From Candidatus Omnitrophota bacterium (GTDB taxonomy: Bacteria; Omnitrophota; Gorgyraeia; Gygaellales; Profunditerraquicolaceae), in assembly GCA_023247875.1 (NCBI GenBank), contig JAHFFQ010000108.1:1-5336 (forward strand): 5,336 nucleotides of DNA. Reading direction: 5' to 3'. The position numbers were made by a program, and so were the translations under genes. The notes beneath the pieces were generated by a model, which saw nothing but the letters and a program-made list of their open reading frames with translations, made no database searches and was not told the DNA's origin. Of this stretch, positions 1-5,336 are shown in pieces. Each line of letters begins with the position of its first letter. Position 1 is the first letter of the stretch.

Positions 1-228
1 GAATAAAATCGTGTTTATCCCAAAATCCCCGGGCAGGAAGGCGTCTTTAAGCAAGCCGCACACAATTCCAAAAACCAGGGCGATCTTGAAATCTAAATAA
101 AAAACAGCCGCGACAACAAAGATCAAAAGCAGATCAGGCCGGGCATTAAAAAAAACCAGGAATTCCGGCCAGGTCAATTGCAGCACAGCTAAGGCCATGA
201 CAGTCGCTAAAAGCAGCCATTTCTTCAT
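1..228 (-). CDS. mreD: MreD, rod-shape-determining membrane protein (N-terminal 76 residues; rest beyond window)
   Basis: This is the membrane subunit of the MreBCD elongation machinery, which positions lateral peptidoglycan synthesis in rod-shaped cells. Translation from the ATG at 228 stays open to the window edge for 76 codons, so roughly the second half is missing (MreD is usually about 160-170 residues). The visible part is very hydrophobic, with likely membrane segments near residues 3-19, 33-47 and 49-60. It then has the family-typical stretch CGLLKDAFLPGDFGINTILF (57-76), matching the conserved G-L-x-K-D...G-x-N pattern of MreD. The start overlaps the mreC stop as ATGA (228-225). I see no good Shine-Dalgarno sequence before it, so translation probably depends on ribosomes finishing mreC. 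Family assignment rests on this motif, the hydrophobicity and the position directly after mreC. Confidence 0.93.
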   Translation of the reverse strand, partial: MKKWLLLATVMALAVLQLTWPEFLVFFNARPDLLLIFVVAAVFYLDFKIALVFGIVCGLLKDAFLPGDFGINTILF

Positions 229-995
229 GGAATAATAACCAGGAGTTCTTCGACCGCGGAACAATCTACGGCCGGCTTGATGATCGCGTAACGGTTAAGC
301 CCGGAAAGATCACTCCCTATAGTGATGACCCTGCCCACCAACAGTCCCTTAGGATATGTCTGGCTTAACCCGGATGTGACTATCAGGTCGCCGCTAATGA
401 TATCGGCATCTTTAGGAAGATAGCGCATAATCAGGGTGGACCCGAGGGTCCCGTTGACCAACCCCTCCTGACGCGAGCGCTGCACGATACTGGAAACCCC
501 AAGGCTTGGGTCATTGATCAACAGTATCTTGCTGGTGTTATCGCTGCACTCAACCACCCTGCCCAACAGACCCCGGGGGCTGATTAGGACCATCCCGCGC
601 CTTATACCGTTATATTTTCCCTTATCAATAGTGGCGCTGGATGACCAGCTGTCGGGAGAGCGCGCAATGATCCTGGCGGGGACCAGGCGTAATCCGGATT
701 TTTGCTTAAAACCAAGCAGGCTTTTAAGCCGTGTGTTCTCCAGATAAATTTCCCTGGAATCAAATAAACGCGAGCGCAAGGAATCCACAGCACTTTGCAA
801 TGTTTCTTTTTCAGCCATATTCCGGTGATAGAATATGATCCCCCCCATCTCGCGCTTGAGCAGGCTGGCCAAGGATAGCTGCGGCTTAAAAGTTTTTTGC
901 AGTGGATTTTTAAGATGGATAAGGGAGTAGGATAAAAGTAGTACCGAGGCAACAACTATAAGCTGAATTAAGGTTTTGCGGGATAACTTAAGCAC
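225..995 (-). CDS. mreC: MreC, rod-shape-determining protein
   Basis: MreC is the bitopic inner-membrane protein that links cytoplasmic MreB and MreD/RodA to periplasmic peptidoglycan synthases. The 256-residue product is of usual length. It has a short basic N-terminus, one membrane helix at about residues 9-27, a coiled-coil region at about 55-95 ending in the typical ENTRLKSLLGF (86-96), and a beta-rich periplasmic part. Hallmarks there are VPARIIARSPDSW (105-117), GLLGRV (142-147), LLINDPSLGV (158-167) and GDLIVTSGL...YPKGLLVGRV (202-223). The start is the GTG at 995: an in-frame TAA lies two codons upstream and no in-frame ATG fits the membrane helix better. No clear Shine-Dalgarno sequence precedes it. 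The gene begins 29 bp after mreB and ends in an ATGA overlap with mreD, so it is almost certainly cotranscribed with both. Confidence 0.97.
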   Translation of the reverse strand: MLKLSRKTLIQLIVVASVLLLSYSLIHLKNPLQKTFKPQLSLASLLKREMGGIIFYHRNMAEKETLQSAVDSLRSRLFDSREIYLENTRLKSLLGFKQKSGLRLVPARIIARSPDSWSSSATIDKGKYNGIRRGMVLISPRGLLGRVVECSDNTSKILLINDPSLGVSSIVQRSRQEGLVNGTLGSTLIMRYLPKDADIISGDLIVTSGLSQTYPKGLLVGRVITIGSDLSGLNRYAIIKPAVDCSAVEELLVIIP

Positions 996-1024
996 ATTTA
1001 CTTAATGGCGGTCAGGTGGCGGAA

Positions 1025-2098
1025 TTAACTACGCACTTCCGTTTTAACCGATACGGTAACCTTTTTAAGGTACTGTATCTCGCTAAGCACACGTCCGGTC
1101 CCATTGGCAACGGCGGTGATCGGGTCTTCGCTTATATGCACCGGCAGGCCGGTCTCTTCGGAAATCAACTTATCCAAACCCCTTAAAAGGGAACCGCCAC
1201 CGGCCATGACAATGCCGTGGTCGATAAGGTCTGCGGCTAACTCCGGAGGGGTCCTCTCTAAAGACATTTTCGTAACTTCAAGTATGGCGCGTAACGGTTC
1301 CTGCAGGGATTCACGGATCTCTTCGCTGGTTATGGTCACGGTCTTCGGCAGCCCTGCGACCAGGTCCCTGCCCTTGACCTCCATGCTCATCTCTTCTTCC
1401 AACGGATAAGCCGAGCCGATTTTTATCTTGATATCTTCAGCTGTGCGCTCCCCAACCATAAGGTTATAGGTTTTCTTGAGGTATTCAATGACCGCCTCAT
1501 TCATCTCATCCCCGCCGATACGGATAGACTTTGAAAAAACTACTCCCGCTAACGAGATCACGGCGATCTCGGTGGTCCCGCCGCCAATATCTATGATCAT
1601 ATTACCGATAGGCTCCTGAATGGGCAGCCCCACTCCGATAGCCGCGGCAATCGGCTCTTCGATCAGGAAAACCTCACGGGCGCCGGCGCGCTCCGCGGAA
1701 TCCTTCACCGCGCGCTTCTCAACCTCCGTAATCCCGGAAGGTATGGCAATGACGATCCTGGGCCTGACCAATACCCTGCGGTGGTGCACCTTTTTGATAA
1801 AATAACGCAGCATGGCTTCGGTGATCTCAAAATCAGCGATAACCCCATCCTTCATCGGCCGGATGGCGATAATATTACCCGGGGTGCGGCCGAGCATGCG
1901 CTTGGCTTCTTCCCCTACGGCCAAAACATGCGAGGTCCCGCGCTCAATAGCCACAACCGAAGGCTCGCAGAGGACAACCCCTTCCCCCTTGACAAAAACC
2001 AGGGTCGTGGCAGTTCCCAGGTCAATCCCCATATCATTGGAAAAAAGCCCTAAAATAAAATTAAACGCTCTCGTTAACTGATGCTTGAATTTACCCAT
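1025..2098 (-). CDS. mreB: MreB, actin-like cell-shape protein
   Basis: MreB is the bacterial actin homologue. It polymerises with ATP on the inner face of the membrane and guides the elongasome. The 357-residue product is full length. Phosphate-1 loop: GIDLGTATT (24-32). Hinge and catalytic region: [15 protein letters not shown] (116-130) and [11 protein letters not shown] (145-155), with the putative catalytic glutamates E147/E148. Phosphate-2 loop: [12 protein letters not shown] (169-180). Adenosine motif: [12 protein letters not shown] (296-307), followed by [14 protein letters not shown] (322-335). Residues 3-20 form a basic, phenylalanine/leucine-rich stretch ahead of the actin fold, consistent with the amphipathic membrane-binding helix known in other MreB proteins. 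The ATG at 2098 is supported by a GGAG at 2104-2107 and a promoter just upstream; the internal M23 would remove the helix. Oddity: the phosphate-1 loop reads GTATT where GTANT is usual. First gene of the mreBCD unit. Confidence 0.99.
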   Translation of the reverse strand: MGKFKHQLTRAFNFILGLFSNDMGIDLGTATTLVFVKGEGVVLCEPSVVAIERGTSHVLAVGEEAKRMLGRTPGNIIAIRPMKDGVIADFEITEAMLRYFIKKVHHRRVLVRPRIVIAIPSGITEVEKRAVKDSAERAGAREVFLIEEPIAAAIGVGLPIQEPIGNMIIDIGGGTTEIAVISLAGVVFSKSIRIGGDEMNEAVIEYLKKTYNLMVGERTAEDIKIKIGSAYPLEEEMSMEVKGRDLVAGLPKTVTITSEEIRESLQEPLRAILEVTKMSLERTPPELAADLIDHGIVMAGGGSLLRGLDKLISEETGLPVHISEDPITAVANGTGRVLSEIQYLKKVTVSVKTEVRS

Positions 2099-2103
2099 AT
2101 TAT

Positions 2104-2107
2104 CTCC
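2104..2107 (-). promoter_or_regulatory. Shine-Dalgarno site of mreB
   Basis: GGAG is read on the minus strand, five bases before the ATG at 2098. It fixes the mreB start at 2098 rather than at the internal methionine 23. Its first G belongs to a possible 7-bp stem (2074-2080 with 2107-2113) whose loop would hold the rest of the site and the start codon. Confidence 0.8.
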
Positions 2108-2125
2108 AGTTAAGTCAGTAGGGGA

Positions 2126-2154
2126 ATTCTAACAGAGTTTAAAGTCTATGTCAA
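2126..2154 (-). promoter_or_regulatory. Sigma-70-like promoter of mreBCD
   Basis: On the minus strand there is a perfect -35 box TTGACA (2154-2149), a 17-base spacer and a -10 box TAGAAT (2131-2126) with one mismatch to TATAAT. Transcription would begin near 2119, giving a leader of only about 20 nt that includes the GGAG before mreB. It lies in the aroA-mreB gap and points towards mreB, so mreBCD probably forms its own transcription unit. The match to consensus is seen directly; use in vivo is inferred. Confidence 0.82.
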
Positions 2155-2172
2155 ATAAAAAGTTAATGACGG

Positions 2173-2209
2173 TATAGGTTACGGGGCCCAAAAGGCGACG
2201 TAACCTATA
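2173..2209. repeat. Perfect 11-bp inverted repeat between aroA and the mreB promoter
   Basis: The left arm TATAGGTTACG (2173-2183) is the exact reverse complement of CGTAACCTATA (2199-2209), around a 15-base loop that contains the palindrome GGGCCC (2184-2189). Two more G:C pairs (2171-2172 with 2212-2213) can form past a 2-base bulge. It begins 8 bases after the aroA stop codon and ends 18 bases before the mreB -35 box. As RNA it would be a strong hairpin, but no U-tract follows directly (TTTTT comes only about 13 bases later), so it is not a textbook intrinsic terminator. It could be an aroA 3'-end hairpin, an operator for mreB, or a dispersed palindromic repeat. Confidence 0.85.
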
Positions 2210-2217
2210 TGCCGGAA

Positions 2218-3573
2218 TTAATCCCCGCGCTTTTTGCGGGGATATGCGCATAATTTACCTTCTAACAAAGTGTTTAATATGGTCAGAAACCCGGGAAAAG
2301 ACTTGTTGATGCAGCTGAGATCATCGATCTCCGACTTGCCTTCTGCCGCCAAAGCAGCTACCACCATGCTCATGGCTGTGCGATGATCCCCGAAACTCTT
2401 TAGCTTTGCTCCTTTAAGCCTTGCTTTGCCGTTTATAACGATCTTCTCCCCGCCTCGTGATTTAAACACCCGGATATCCGCTCCCATGCGTTTTAAATTC
2501 CAGAGCATAGAATTGATCCGGTCAGTCTCCTTGACCCTTAATTCCCCGGCACCTTTTATTACAGTGCGGCCGCCGGCAAAACAGGCGGCGACCATAAAAA
2601 CAGGCAGCTCATCAATCAGGGCAGGGATTTTTTCGTGGCTGACTACTGTGCCTTTCAGGCTGCTGCCGGTTACTATAAGATCGCCGGCCGGCTCAAAGCC
2701 CGGCAATCCTTTCCTTTTAGAATATACTATCTTTATTTTCGCCCCCATCCTTTTAAGGGCATTGATTATCCCGCTTCTTCCGGGATTAAGGCCGGTGCTC
2801 CTGATGGTAACATGAGAACCGGGAATAATCGAAGCCAAAACCAGGAAAAAAGCCGCCGAGGAAATATCCCCGGGGATATAAATCTCTCCGGGGCTGGTTA
2901 ACTCTTTACCGGGGTTTAAGGTTATGCTGTTGCCGTTTACGCTAATCTTGGCACCAAAGGCCTTAAGCATCCGTTCGGTATGGTCGCGTGTCTTGACAGG
3001 CTCAATAACCCGCGTTTTTCCTTCAGCGGATAACCCTGCCAGGAGGATCGCGCCTTTAACCTGAGCCGAAGCAACCGGCAGGCGGTAAGAGATACCCTTA
3101 AGTCTGTTTCCGGAAATTACAATGGGTGGGTATTCATCATGGCCCCTATTTTTTGCGGTTATCTGCGCGCCCATCATCCGCAAAGGAATATTCACCCTGG
3201 CCATCGGCCTGGCTGAAAGATATTTACCGGCAACCAGCCGGGTTTGAAAATCCTGCCCGGCTAATACCCCCAAGAGCAAGCGGATGGTCGTTCCGGAGTT
3301 AGCCATGAACAAAGGTTTTTTGGGTCCAAGTAAGCCACGAGGGGGGAGTCCCCGGACTAAAACCCCTTTATTGCTGCGCGATATCTTTACCCCCAAAGCA
3401 GCCAAAGCGCCTAAGGTAGCAAGAATATCCCCGGAAAAGGGAAAATTTTTTATAATTGTTTTGCCGCGGCTTAAAGCGCTTATGATCAGCGCCCGATGGG
3501 TTATGGATTTGTCTCCGGGGAGATTGATTTTACCGCCGGGGGTAGAGTGCTCTTTTATGACAAAAGGCCTCAT
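2218..3573 (-). CDS. aroA: 3-phosphoshikimate 1-carboxyvinyltransferase (EPSP synthase)
   Basis: This cytoplasmic enzyme carries out the sixth shikimate-pathway step, joining phosphoenolpyruvate to shikimate-3-phosphate. The 451-residue product has every landmark: LPGDKSITHRAL (18-29, K22/S23/R27), ANSGTTIRLLLG (91-102, R98), ARPMARV (121-127), ASAQVKGAILLAGL (168-181, Q171), RDHTE (196-200), PGDISSAAF (234-242), DELP (321-324), ELRVKETDR (344-352), FGDHRTAM (394-401) and KSFPGF (424-429). The catalytic and binding residues K22, D321, E349, R352, R398 and K424 align with the E. coli set. RDHTE is a signature I associate with class II (CP4-like) enzymes. However, G94 occupies the position of E. 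coli G96, which is alanine in CP4, so tolerance to glyphosate is not implied. The ATG at 3573 overlaps the upstream stop (ATGA) and lies in a hairpin loop. A basic tail (RKKRGD) is encoded by a palindrome. Second gene of a two-gene unit. Confidence 0.98.
   Translation of the reverse strand: MRPFVIKEHSTPGGKINLPGDKSITHRALIISALSRGKTIIKNFPFSGDILATLGALAALGVKISRSNKGVLVRGLPPRGLLGPKKPLFMANSGTTIRLLLGVLAGQDFQTRLVAGKYLSARPMARVNIPLRMMGAQITAKNRGHDEYPPIVISGNRLKGISYRLPVASAQVKGAILLAGLSAEGKTRVIEPVKTRDHTERMLKAFGAKISVNGNSITLNPGKELTSPGEIYIPGDISSAAFFLVLASIIPGSHVTIRSTGLNPGRSGIINALKRMGAKIKIVYSKRKGLPGFEPAGDLIVTGSSLKGTVVSHEKIPALIDELPVFMVAACFAGGRTVIKGAGELRVKETDRINSMLWNLKRMGADIRVFKSRGGEKIVINGKARLKGAKLKSFGDHRTAMSMVVAALAAEGKSEIDDLSCINKSFPGFLTILNTLLEGKLCAYPRKKRGD
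2221..2243 (-). terminator. Hairpin at the 3' end of aroA (possible terminator or mRNA-end stabiliser)
   Basis: ATCCCCGC (2221-2228) and GCGGGGAT (2236-2243) are perfect reverse complements around a 7-base loop. In the aroA mRNA this GC-rich 8-bp stem covers the last eight sense codons and ends immediately before the TAA stop. The bases after it are not a U-tract, so intrinsic termination is doubtful. Together with the 2173-2209 palindrome it gives two strong hairpins in tandem at the end of the aroA message. Confidence 0.45.
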
Positions 3574-3584
3574 TTCGCCTTTTG
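3561..3584 (-). promoter_or_regulatory. Translational-coupling hairpin enclosing the aroA start codon
   Basis: CAAAAGGC (3561-3568) and GCCTTTTG (3577-3584) are perfect reverse complements separated by 8 bases. In the mRNA the stem is CAAAAGGC/GCCUUUUG and the loop GAAAUGAG holds both the aroA AUG and the UGA of the preceding gene. The weak Shine-Dalgarno-like AAGG (3581-3578) is buried in the 5' arm. A ribosome reaching the UGA would melt this stem, so aroA initiation could depend on translation of the upstream gene. The repeat is seen directly; the function is inferred. Confidence 0.55.
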
Positions 3585-4373
3585 CGCTACCTTATCATTT
3601 TCGCCTATTATATTTTTCAGATCTTCGGAGAAACCGGCGGCGGCCATCGACTCATGCACCTTCTCCACTTTTAATTCGCCGATAACCTTGCCCCCGCGAT
3701 ACACCAGGAACACATCATCTGTTTTTACGCCATCCTTAGAGCCTAAATTGATCACCGCGAAATTATAATCCTTGTTCACCACCATAACCTTGCCTTCGAG
3801 CGTCTTTTCTTTTGAAGCTTCCGATTTTTTCTCAGCCTTTGAAAGCATAGAGGCCGGTTTCTCCTGCAGCACTTCACTGTTAACCACTACCTTGCCCAAT
3901 TCCACCCCATTCGAGCCGGACTCAAGCTCTTTGAGCTTAGCTTCAAGTTCATCCTTCTGCTGTTGAATAACTTTAACCTGCTCCTTAATTTTCTTGCCTT
4001 CAGTGCTAGCCAGATTAAGCTTATCTTCTAAATCCTGGCGCAATGTTTTCTGCTTCTCAAGGTCTGCCTTAAGCTGTTCCAATTTATTTGATGCCTCAAG
4101 CCGCGATGATTTTTCCTGAGCCAGATCCTTGCTCAAAGTATCTATCTGCCCTTTGACCTCCTGCAGCTCAAGCTGTAAGCGAGTGACTGTTTTCTTGGCA
4201 TCTTCAAGTTTGGCTTCGGTTGCGCGTTGACGGCTGGTTAATTCATCAACCTGGGCCTGCAAACGGATACTTTTTGCATGTTCATTTTGATAGGAATAGA
4301 ATGCGCCCGCGGCAATCGCGAAAGAAATAACCAGTAGGCCTCCGAATATCAATATGCCTGCCTTACGATTCAT
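3570..4373 (-). CDS. Membrane-anchored coiled-coil protein with a C-terminal beta-rich domain, function unknown
   Basis: I do not recognise a named gene. The 267-residue product has a short basic start (MNRK), one strong hydrophobic helix at residues 7-24 without an evident lipobox, then a long charged heptad-rich region (about 31-152) rich in E, K, Q and L, which is almost certainly a coiled coil. A low-complexity linker (about 153-192) leads to a compact C-terminal domain (193-265) with alternating beta-strand patterns: LEGKVMVVNKDYNFAVINLG, then DGVKTDDVFLVYRGGKVIGE. This resembles small beta-barrel domains of the FlgT C-terminal or SH3-like sort. Topology is probably N-in, with coil and domain outside the cytoplasmic membrane. 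The start is supported by AAGGAGG four bases before the ATG. It overlaps aroA by ATGA, and mreBCD lies beyond. The layout resembles MreC, but MreC sequence motifs are absent, so a role in the cell envelope is only a guess. Confidence 0.92.
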   Translation of the reverse strand: MNRKAGILIFGGLLVISFAIAAGAFYSYQNEHAKSIRLQAQVDELTSRQRATEAKLEDAKKTVTRLQLELQEVKGQIDTLSKDLAQEKSSRLEASNKLEQLKADLEKQKTLRQDLEDKLNLASTEGKKIKEQVKVIQQQKDELEAKLKELESGSNGVELGKVVVNSEVLQEKPASMLSKAEKKSEASKEKTLEGKVMVVNKDYNFAVINLGSKDGVKTDDVFLVYRGGKVIGELKVEKVHESMAAAGFSEDLKNIIGENDKVAQKAK

Positions 4374-4377
4374 TTTG

Positions 4378-4384
4378 CCTCCTT
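4378..4384 (-). promoter_or_regulatory. Strong Shine-Dalgarno site of the coiled-coil gene
   Basis: AAGGAGG is read on the minus strand, four bases before the ATG at 4373. It is the best ribosome-binding site in the window. It sets the start of the coiled-coil protein and suggests efficient translation, which matters for aroA if aroA is translationally coupled to it. Confidence 0.85.
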
Positions 4385-4414
4385 GCGATAGTTTTTTATG
4401 CTTTATTACCCATT

Positions 4415-4442
4415 AATATAACATCAGTTAGGTAAAAATCAA
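4415..4442 (-). promoter_or_regulatory. Possible sigma-70-like promoter of the coiled-coil gene-aroA unit
   Basis: TTGATT (4442-4437) and TATATT (4420-4415) are spaced by 16 bases on the minus strand, in the 128-bp gap after the pseudouridine synthase gene. The implied start near 4408 gives a leader of about 35 nt with the AAGGAGG site at its end. Each box departs from consensus by one or two bases and the region is AT-rich, so this is a plausible but unproven promoter. Confidence 0.45.
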
Positions 4443-4501
4443 GCACTTTATAGTTTTTATTCAGCGCAGTCCTGCCGAGTTTACGGGGCGGGACAAGAAC
4501 C

Positions 4502-5336
4502 TCAAAGATTATTTTTAATGAAATCCCGGAACTCCGGGGGCAGGGGACTTACGAAGTTCACTAATTTTCCTGTCGCAGGATGCAGGAAACCGATCTCCTG
4601 CGCGTGTAAAGCCAGGCGCGGGAAAAAGCCGGGCTTCCCATACTTGGTATCCCCCAGAATTGGATGGCCCAGAGACGCAAGATGAACCCTCAGCTGGTGC
4701 GTCCTTCCGGTAAAAGGCCTTAATTCAAGCAGAGAAAAATCCTTGCCCCTTTTTAAAGTACGGTAATGCGTCTTGGCATATTTGGAATTTTCCGTGAAGC
4801 TCACCGCCATATTTTTTCTTTTTAACGGGTGCCTGCCGATAGGCAGCTCGATAATATCCTCATCAAATTCGGTCCGGCCCATGACTATGGCGATATATTT
4901 ACGCTGGATACTGTGCTGGGCGAATTGGCGGGATAATTTCAAGTGGCTGTCATTATTCTTGGCGATAACCAAAAGTCCGCTGGTTTCCTTATCCAGGCGG
5001 TGCACGATACCGGGACGGTTCTTATTAGTATCGGAAAGCTGTTTAAAACGGCTTAGCAGGGCGTTGACCAGGGTATGTTCGCGGTTACCCGGAGCAGGAT
5101 GCACCACCAGGCCTGCCTGTTTATTGATGACCGCCAGGTCATCGTCTTCATAAATTACCTCAAGGGGGATCTCTTCGGCTTCTATCCTGGCAGATTCCTT
5201 TTCCGGAAATATTACCCGGATCTCCTGTCCCGTCTTTACCTTACGATTGGGTTTATCAGCGACGGATGAATCCAGGAAGACCCTGCCCTGGAGGATAAAG
5301 TTCTGGATATTCGTGCGCGAGAGCCCCAGATTATTA
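4502..5336 (-). CDS. rluD: RluA-family 23S rRNA pseudouridine synthase, RluD-like (N-terminus beyond window)
   Basis: RluA-family enzymes isomerise uridine to pseudouridine in RNA; RluD acts on helix 69 of 23S rRNA. The frame is open from 5335 to the TGA at 4502, giving 277 visible residues; perhaps 15-30 N-terminal residues are missing. Visible residues 1-45 are an S4-type RNA-binding domain (LGLSRTNIQNFILQGRV, then KVKTGQEIRVIFPE). The catalytic domain begins near 60. It has NKQAGLVVHPAPG (71-83), GIVHRLDKETSGLLVIAK (109-126) with catalytic aspartate D115, then GRTHQLRVHLASLGHPILGD (210-229) and RLALHA (240-245). A GTG at 5107 is only an internal codon; starting there would delete the S4 domain and the first catalytic-domain strand. 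NKQAG replaces the usual NKPAG. The S4 domain and HRLDKETSG favour RluD over RluA or TruC, but the target uridine cannot be read from sequence. The gene upstream lies outside the window. Confidence 0.95.
   Translation of the reverse strand, partial: NNLGLSRTNIQNFILQGRVFLDSSVADKPNRKVKTGQEIRVIFPEKESARIEAEEIPLEVIYEDDDLAVINKQAGLVVHPAPGNREHTLVNALLSRFKQLSDTNKNRPGIVHRLDKETSGLLVIAKNNDSHLKLSRQFAQHSIQRKYIAIVMGRTEFDEDIIELPIGRHPLKRKNMAVSFTENSKYAKTHYRTLKRGKDFSLLELRPFTGRTHQLRVHLASLGHPILGDTKYGKPGFFPRLALHAQEIGFLHPATGKLVNFVSPLPPEFRDFIKNNL

Noticed and set aside
514..747. Plus-strand open frame inside mreC
   Set aside because: It lies wholly within a strongly supported minus-strand gene, has no recognisable domain and no promoter or ribosome-binding site of its own.
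602..955. Second minus-strand open frame inside mreC
   Set aside because: It is a different reading frame of a canonical MreC sequence, and its translation shows no family features.
1104..2081. Several plus-strand open frames opposite mreB
   Set aside because: They are antisense shadows of a highly conserved gene; the translations are serine/proline-rich with no domain.
2188..2198. CAAAAGGCGA shared between the loop of the 2173-2209 palindrome and the aroA start region (minus strand)
   Set aside because: It is a single 10-base match in opposite orientations with no further similarity on either side, so chance is the simplest explanation.
2426..2901. Plus-strand open frames opposite aroA
   Set aside because: They are antisense to conserved AroA motifs, including ELRVKETDR and PGDISSAAF, and no independent signals are seen.
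3341..3354. GGGGGGAGTCCCC run within aroA as a slippage or regulatory site
   Set aside because: The frame is intact through it, the stem is only about 4 bp, and the position is an ordinary surface-loop region of AroA.
3284..3768. Plus-strand open frames across the aroA/coiled-coil junction
   Set aside because: They overlap two well-supported minus-strand genes; composition and lack of motifs indicate shadows.
4469..4494. Inverted repeat GTCCTGCC...GGCGGGAC as a terminator after the pseudouridine synthase gene
   Set aside because: On the transcribed strand it has an internal C-A mismatch, a 10-base loop and no U-tract. It pairs better on the plus strand, where no gene ends.
5105..5107. GTG as the start of the pseudouridine synthase
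   Set aside because: The frame continues upstream with a clear S4 domain and the first strand of the catalytic domain, so this is an internal valine codon.

Overview
All recognisable genes in this 5.3 kb window lie on the minus strand, so transcription runs from high to low coordinates. In that direction the order is: an RluA/RluD-type 23S rRNA pseudouridine synthase (5' end cut by the window edge), an unassigned membrane-anchored coiled-coil protein, aroA (EPSP synthase), then mreB, mreC and the first 76 codons of mreD. Coding sequence is dense. The only non-coding gaps are about 128 bp (after the pseudouridine synthase), 119 bp (between aroA and mreB) and 29 bp (mreB-mreC). There are no rRNA or tRNA genes, mobile elements, CRISPR arrays or convincing plus-strand genes.

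The content points to the core chromosome of a rod-shaped bacterium: mreBCD sets cell-wall elongation, aroA is shikimate-pathway housekeeping, and Shine-Dalgarno sites (AAGGAGG, GGAG) and one sigma-70-like promoter are near consensus. The coiled-coil protein's style, and aroA adjoining mreB rather than cmk-rpsA, remind me of uncultured PVC-type lineages such as Omnitrophota. That is an impression only; the window cannot settle the phylum.

The genes seem to form three transcription units. Unit 1 is the pseudouridine synthase, continuing from outside the window. Unit 2 is the coiled-coil gene plus aroA, joined by an ATGA stop/start overlap and preceded by a possible promoter. Unit 3 is mreB-mreC-mreD, driven by a clear TTGACA-17 bp-TAGAAT promoter with a leader of about 20 nt; mreC and mreD also overlap by ATGA.

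The least expected signals are structural. The aroA start codon and the upstream stop codon sit in the 8-nt loop of a perfect 8-bp hairpin whose stem holds the aroA Shine-Dalgarno-like bases, which suggests translational coupling. A perfect 11-bp inverted repeat lies just upstream of the mreB promoter, and another 8-bp hairpin overlaps the end of aroA. The coiled-coil protein shares MreC's layout (N-terminal membrane helix, coiled coil, beta-rich C-terminus) and is encoded close to the mre operon. No clearly novel multi-gene system is visible.
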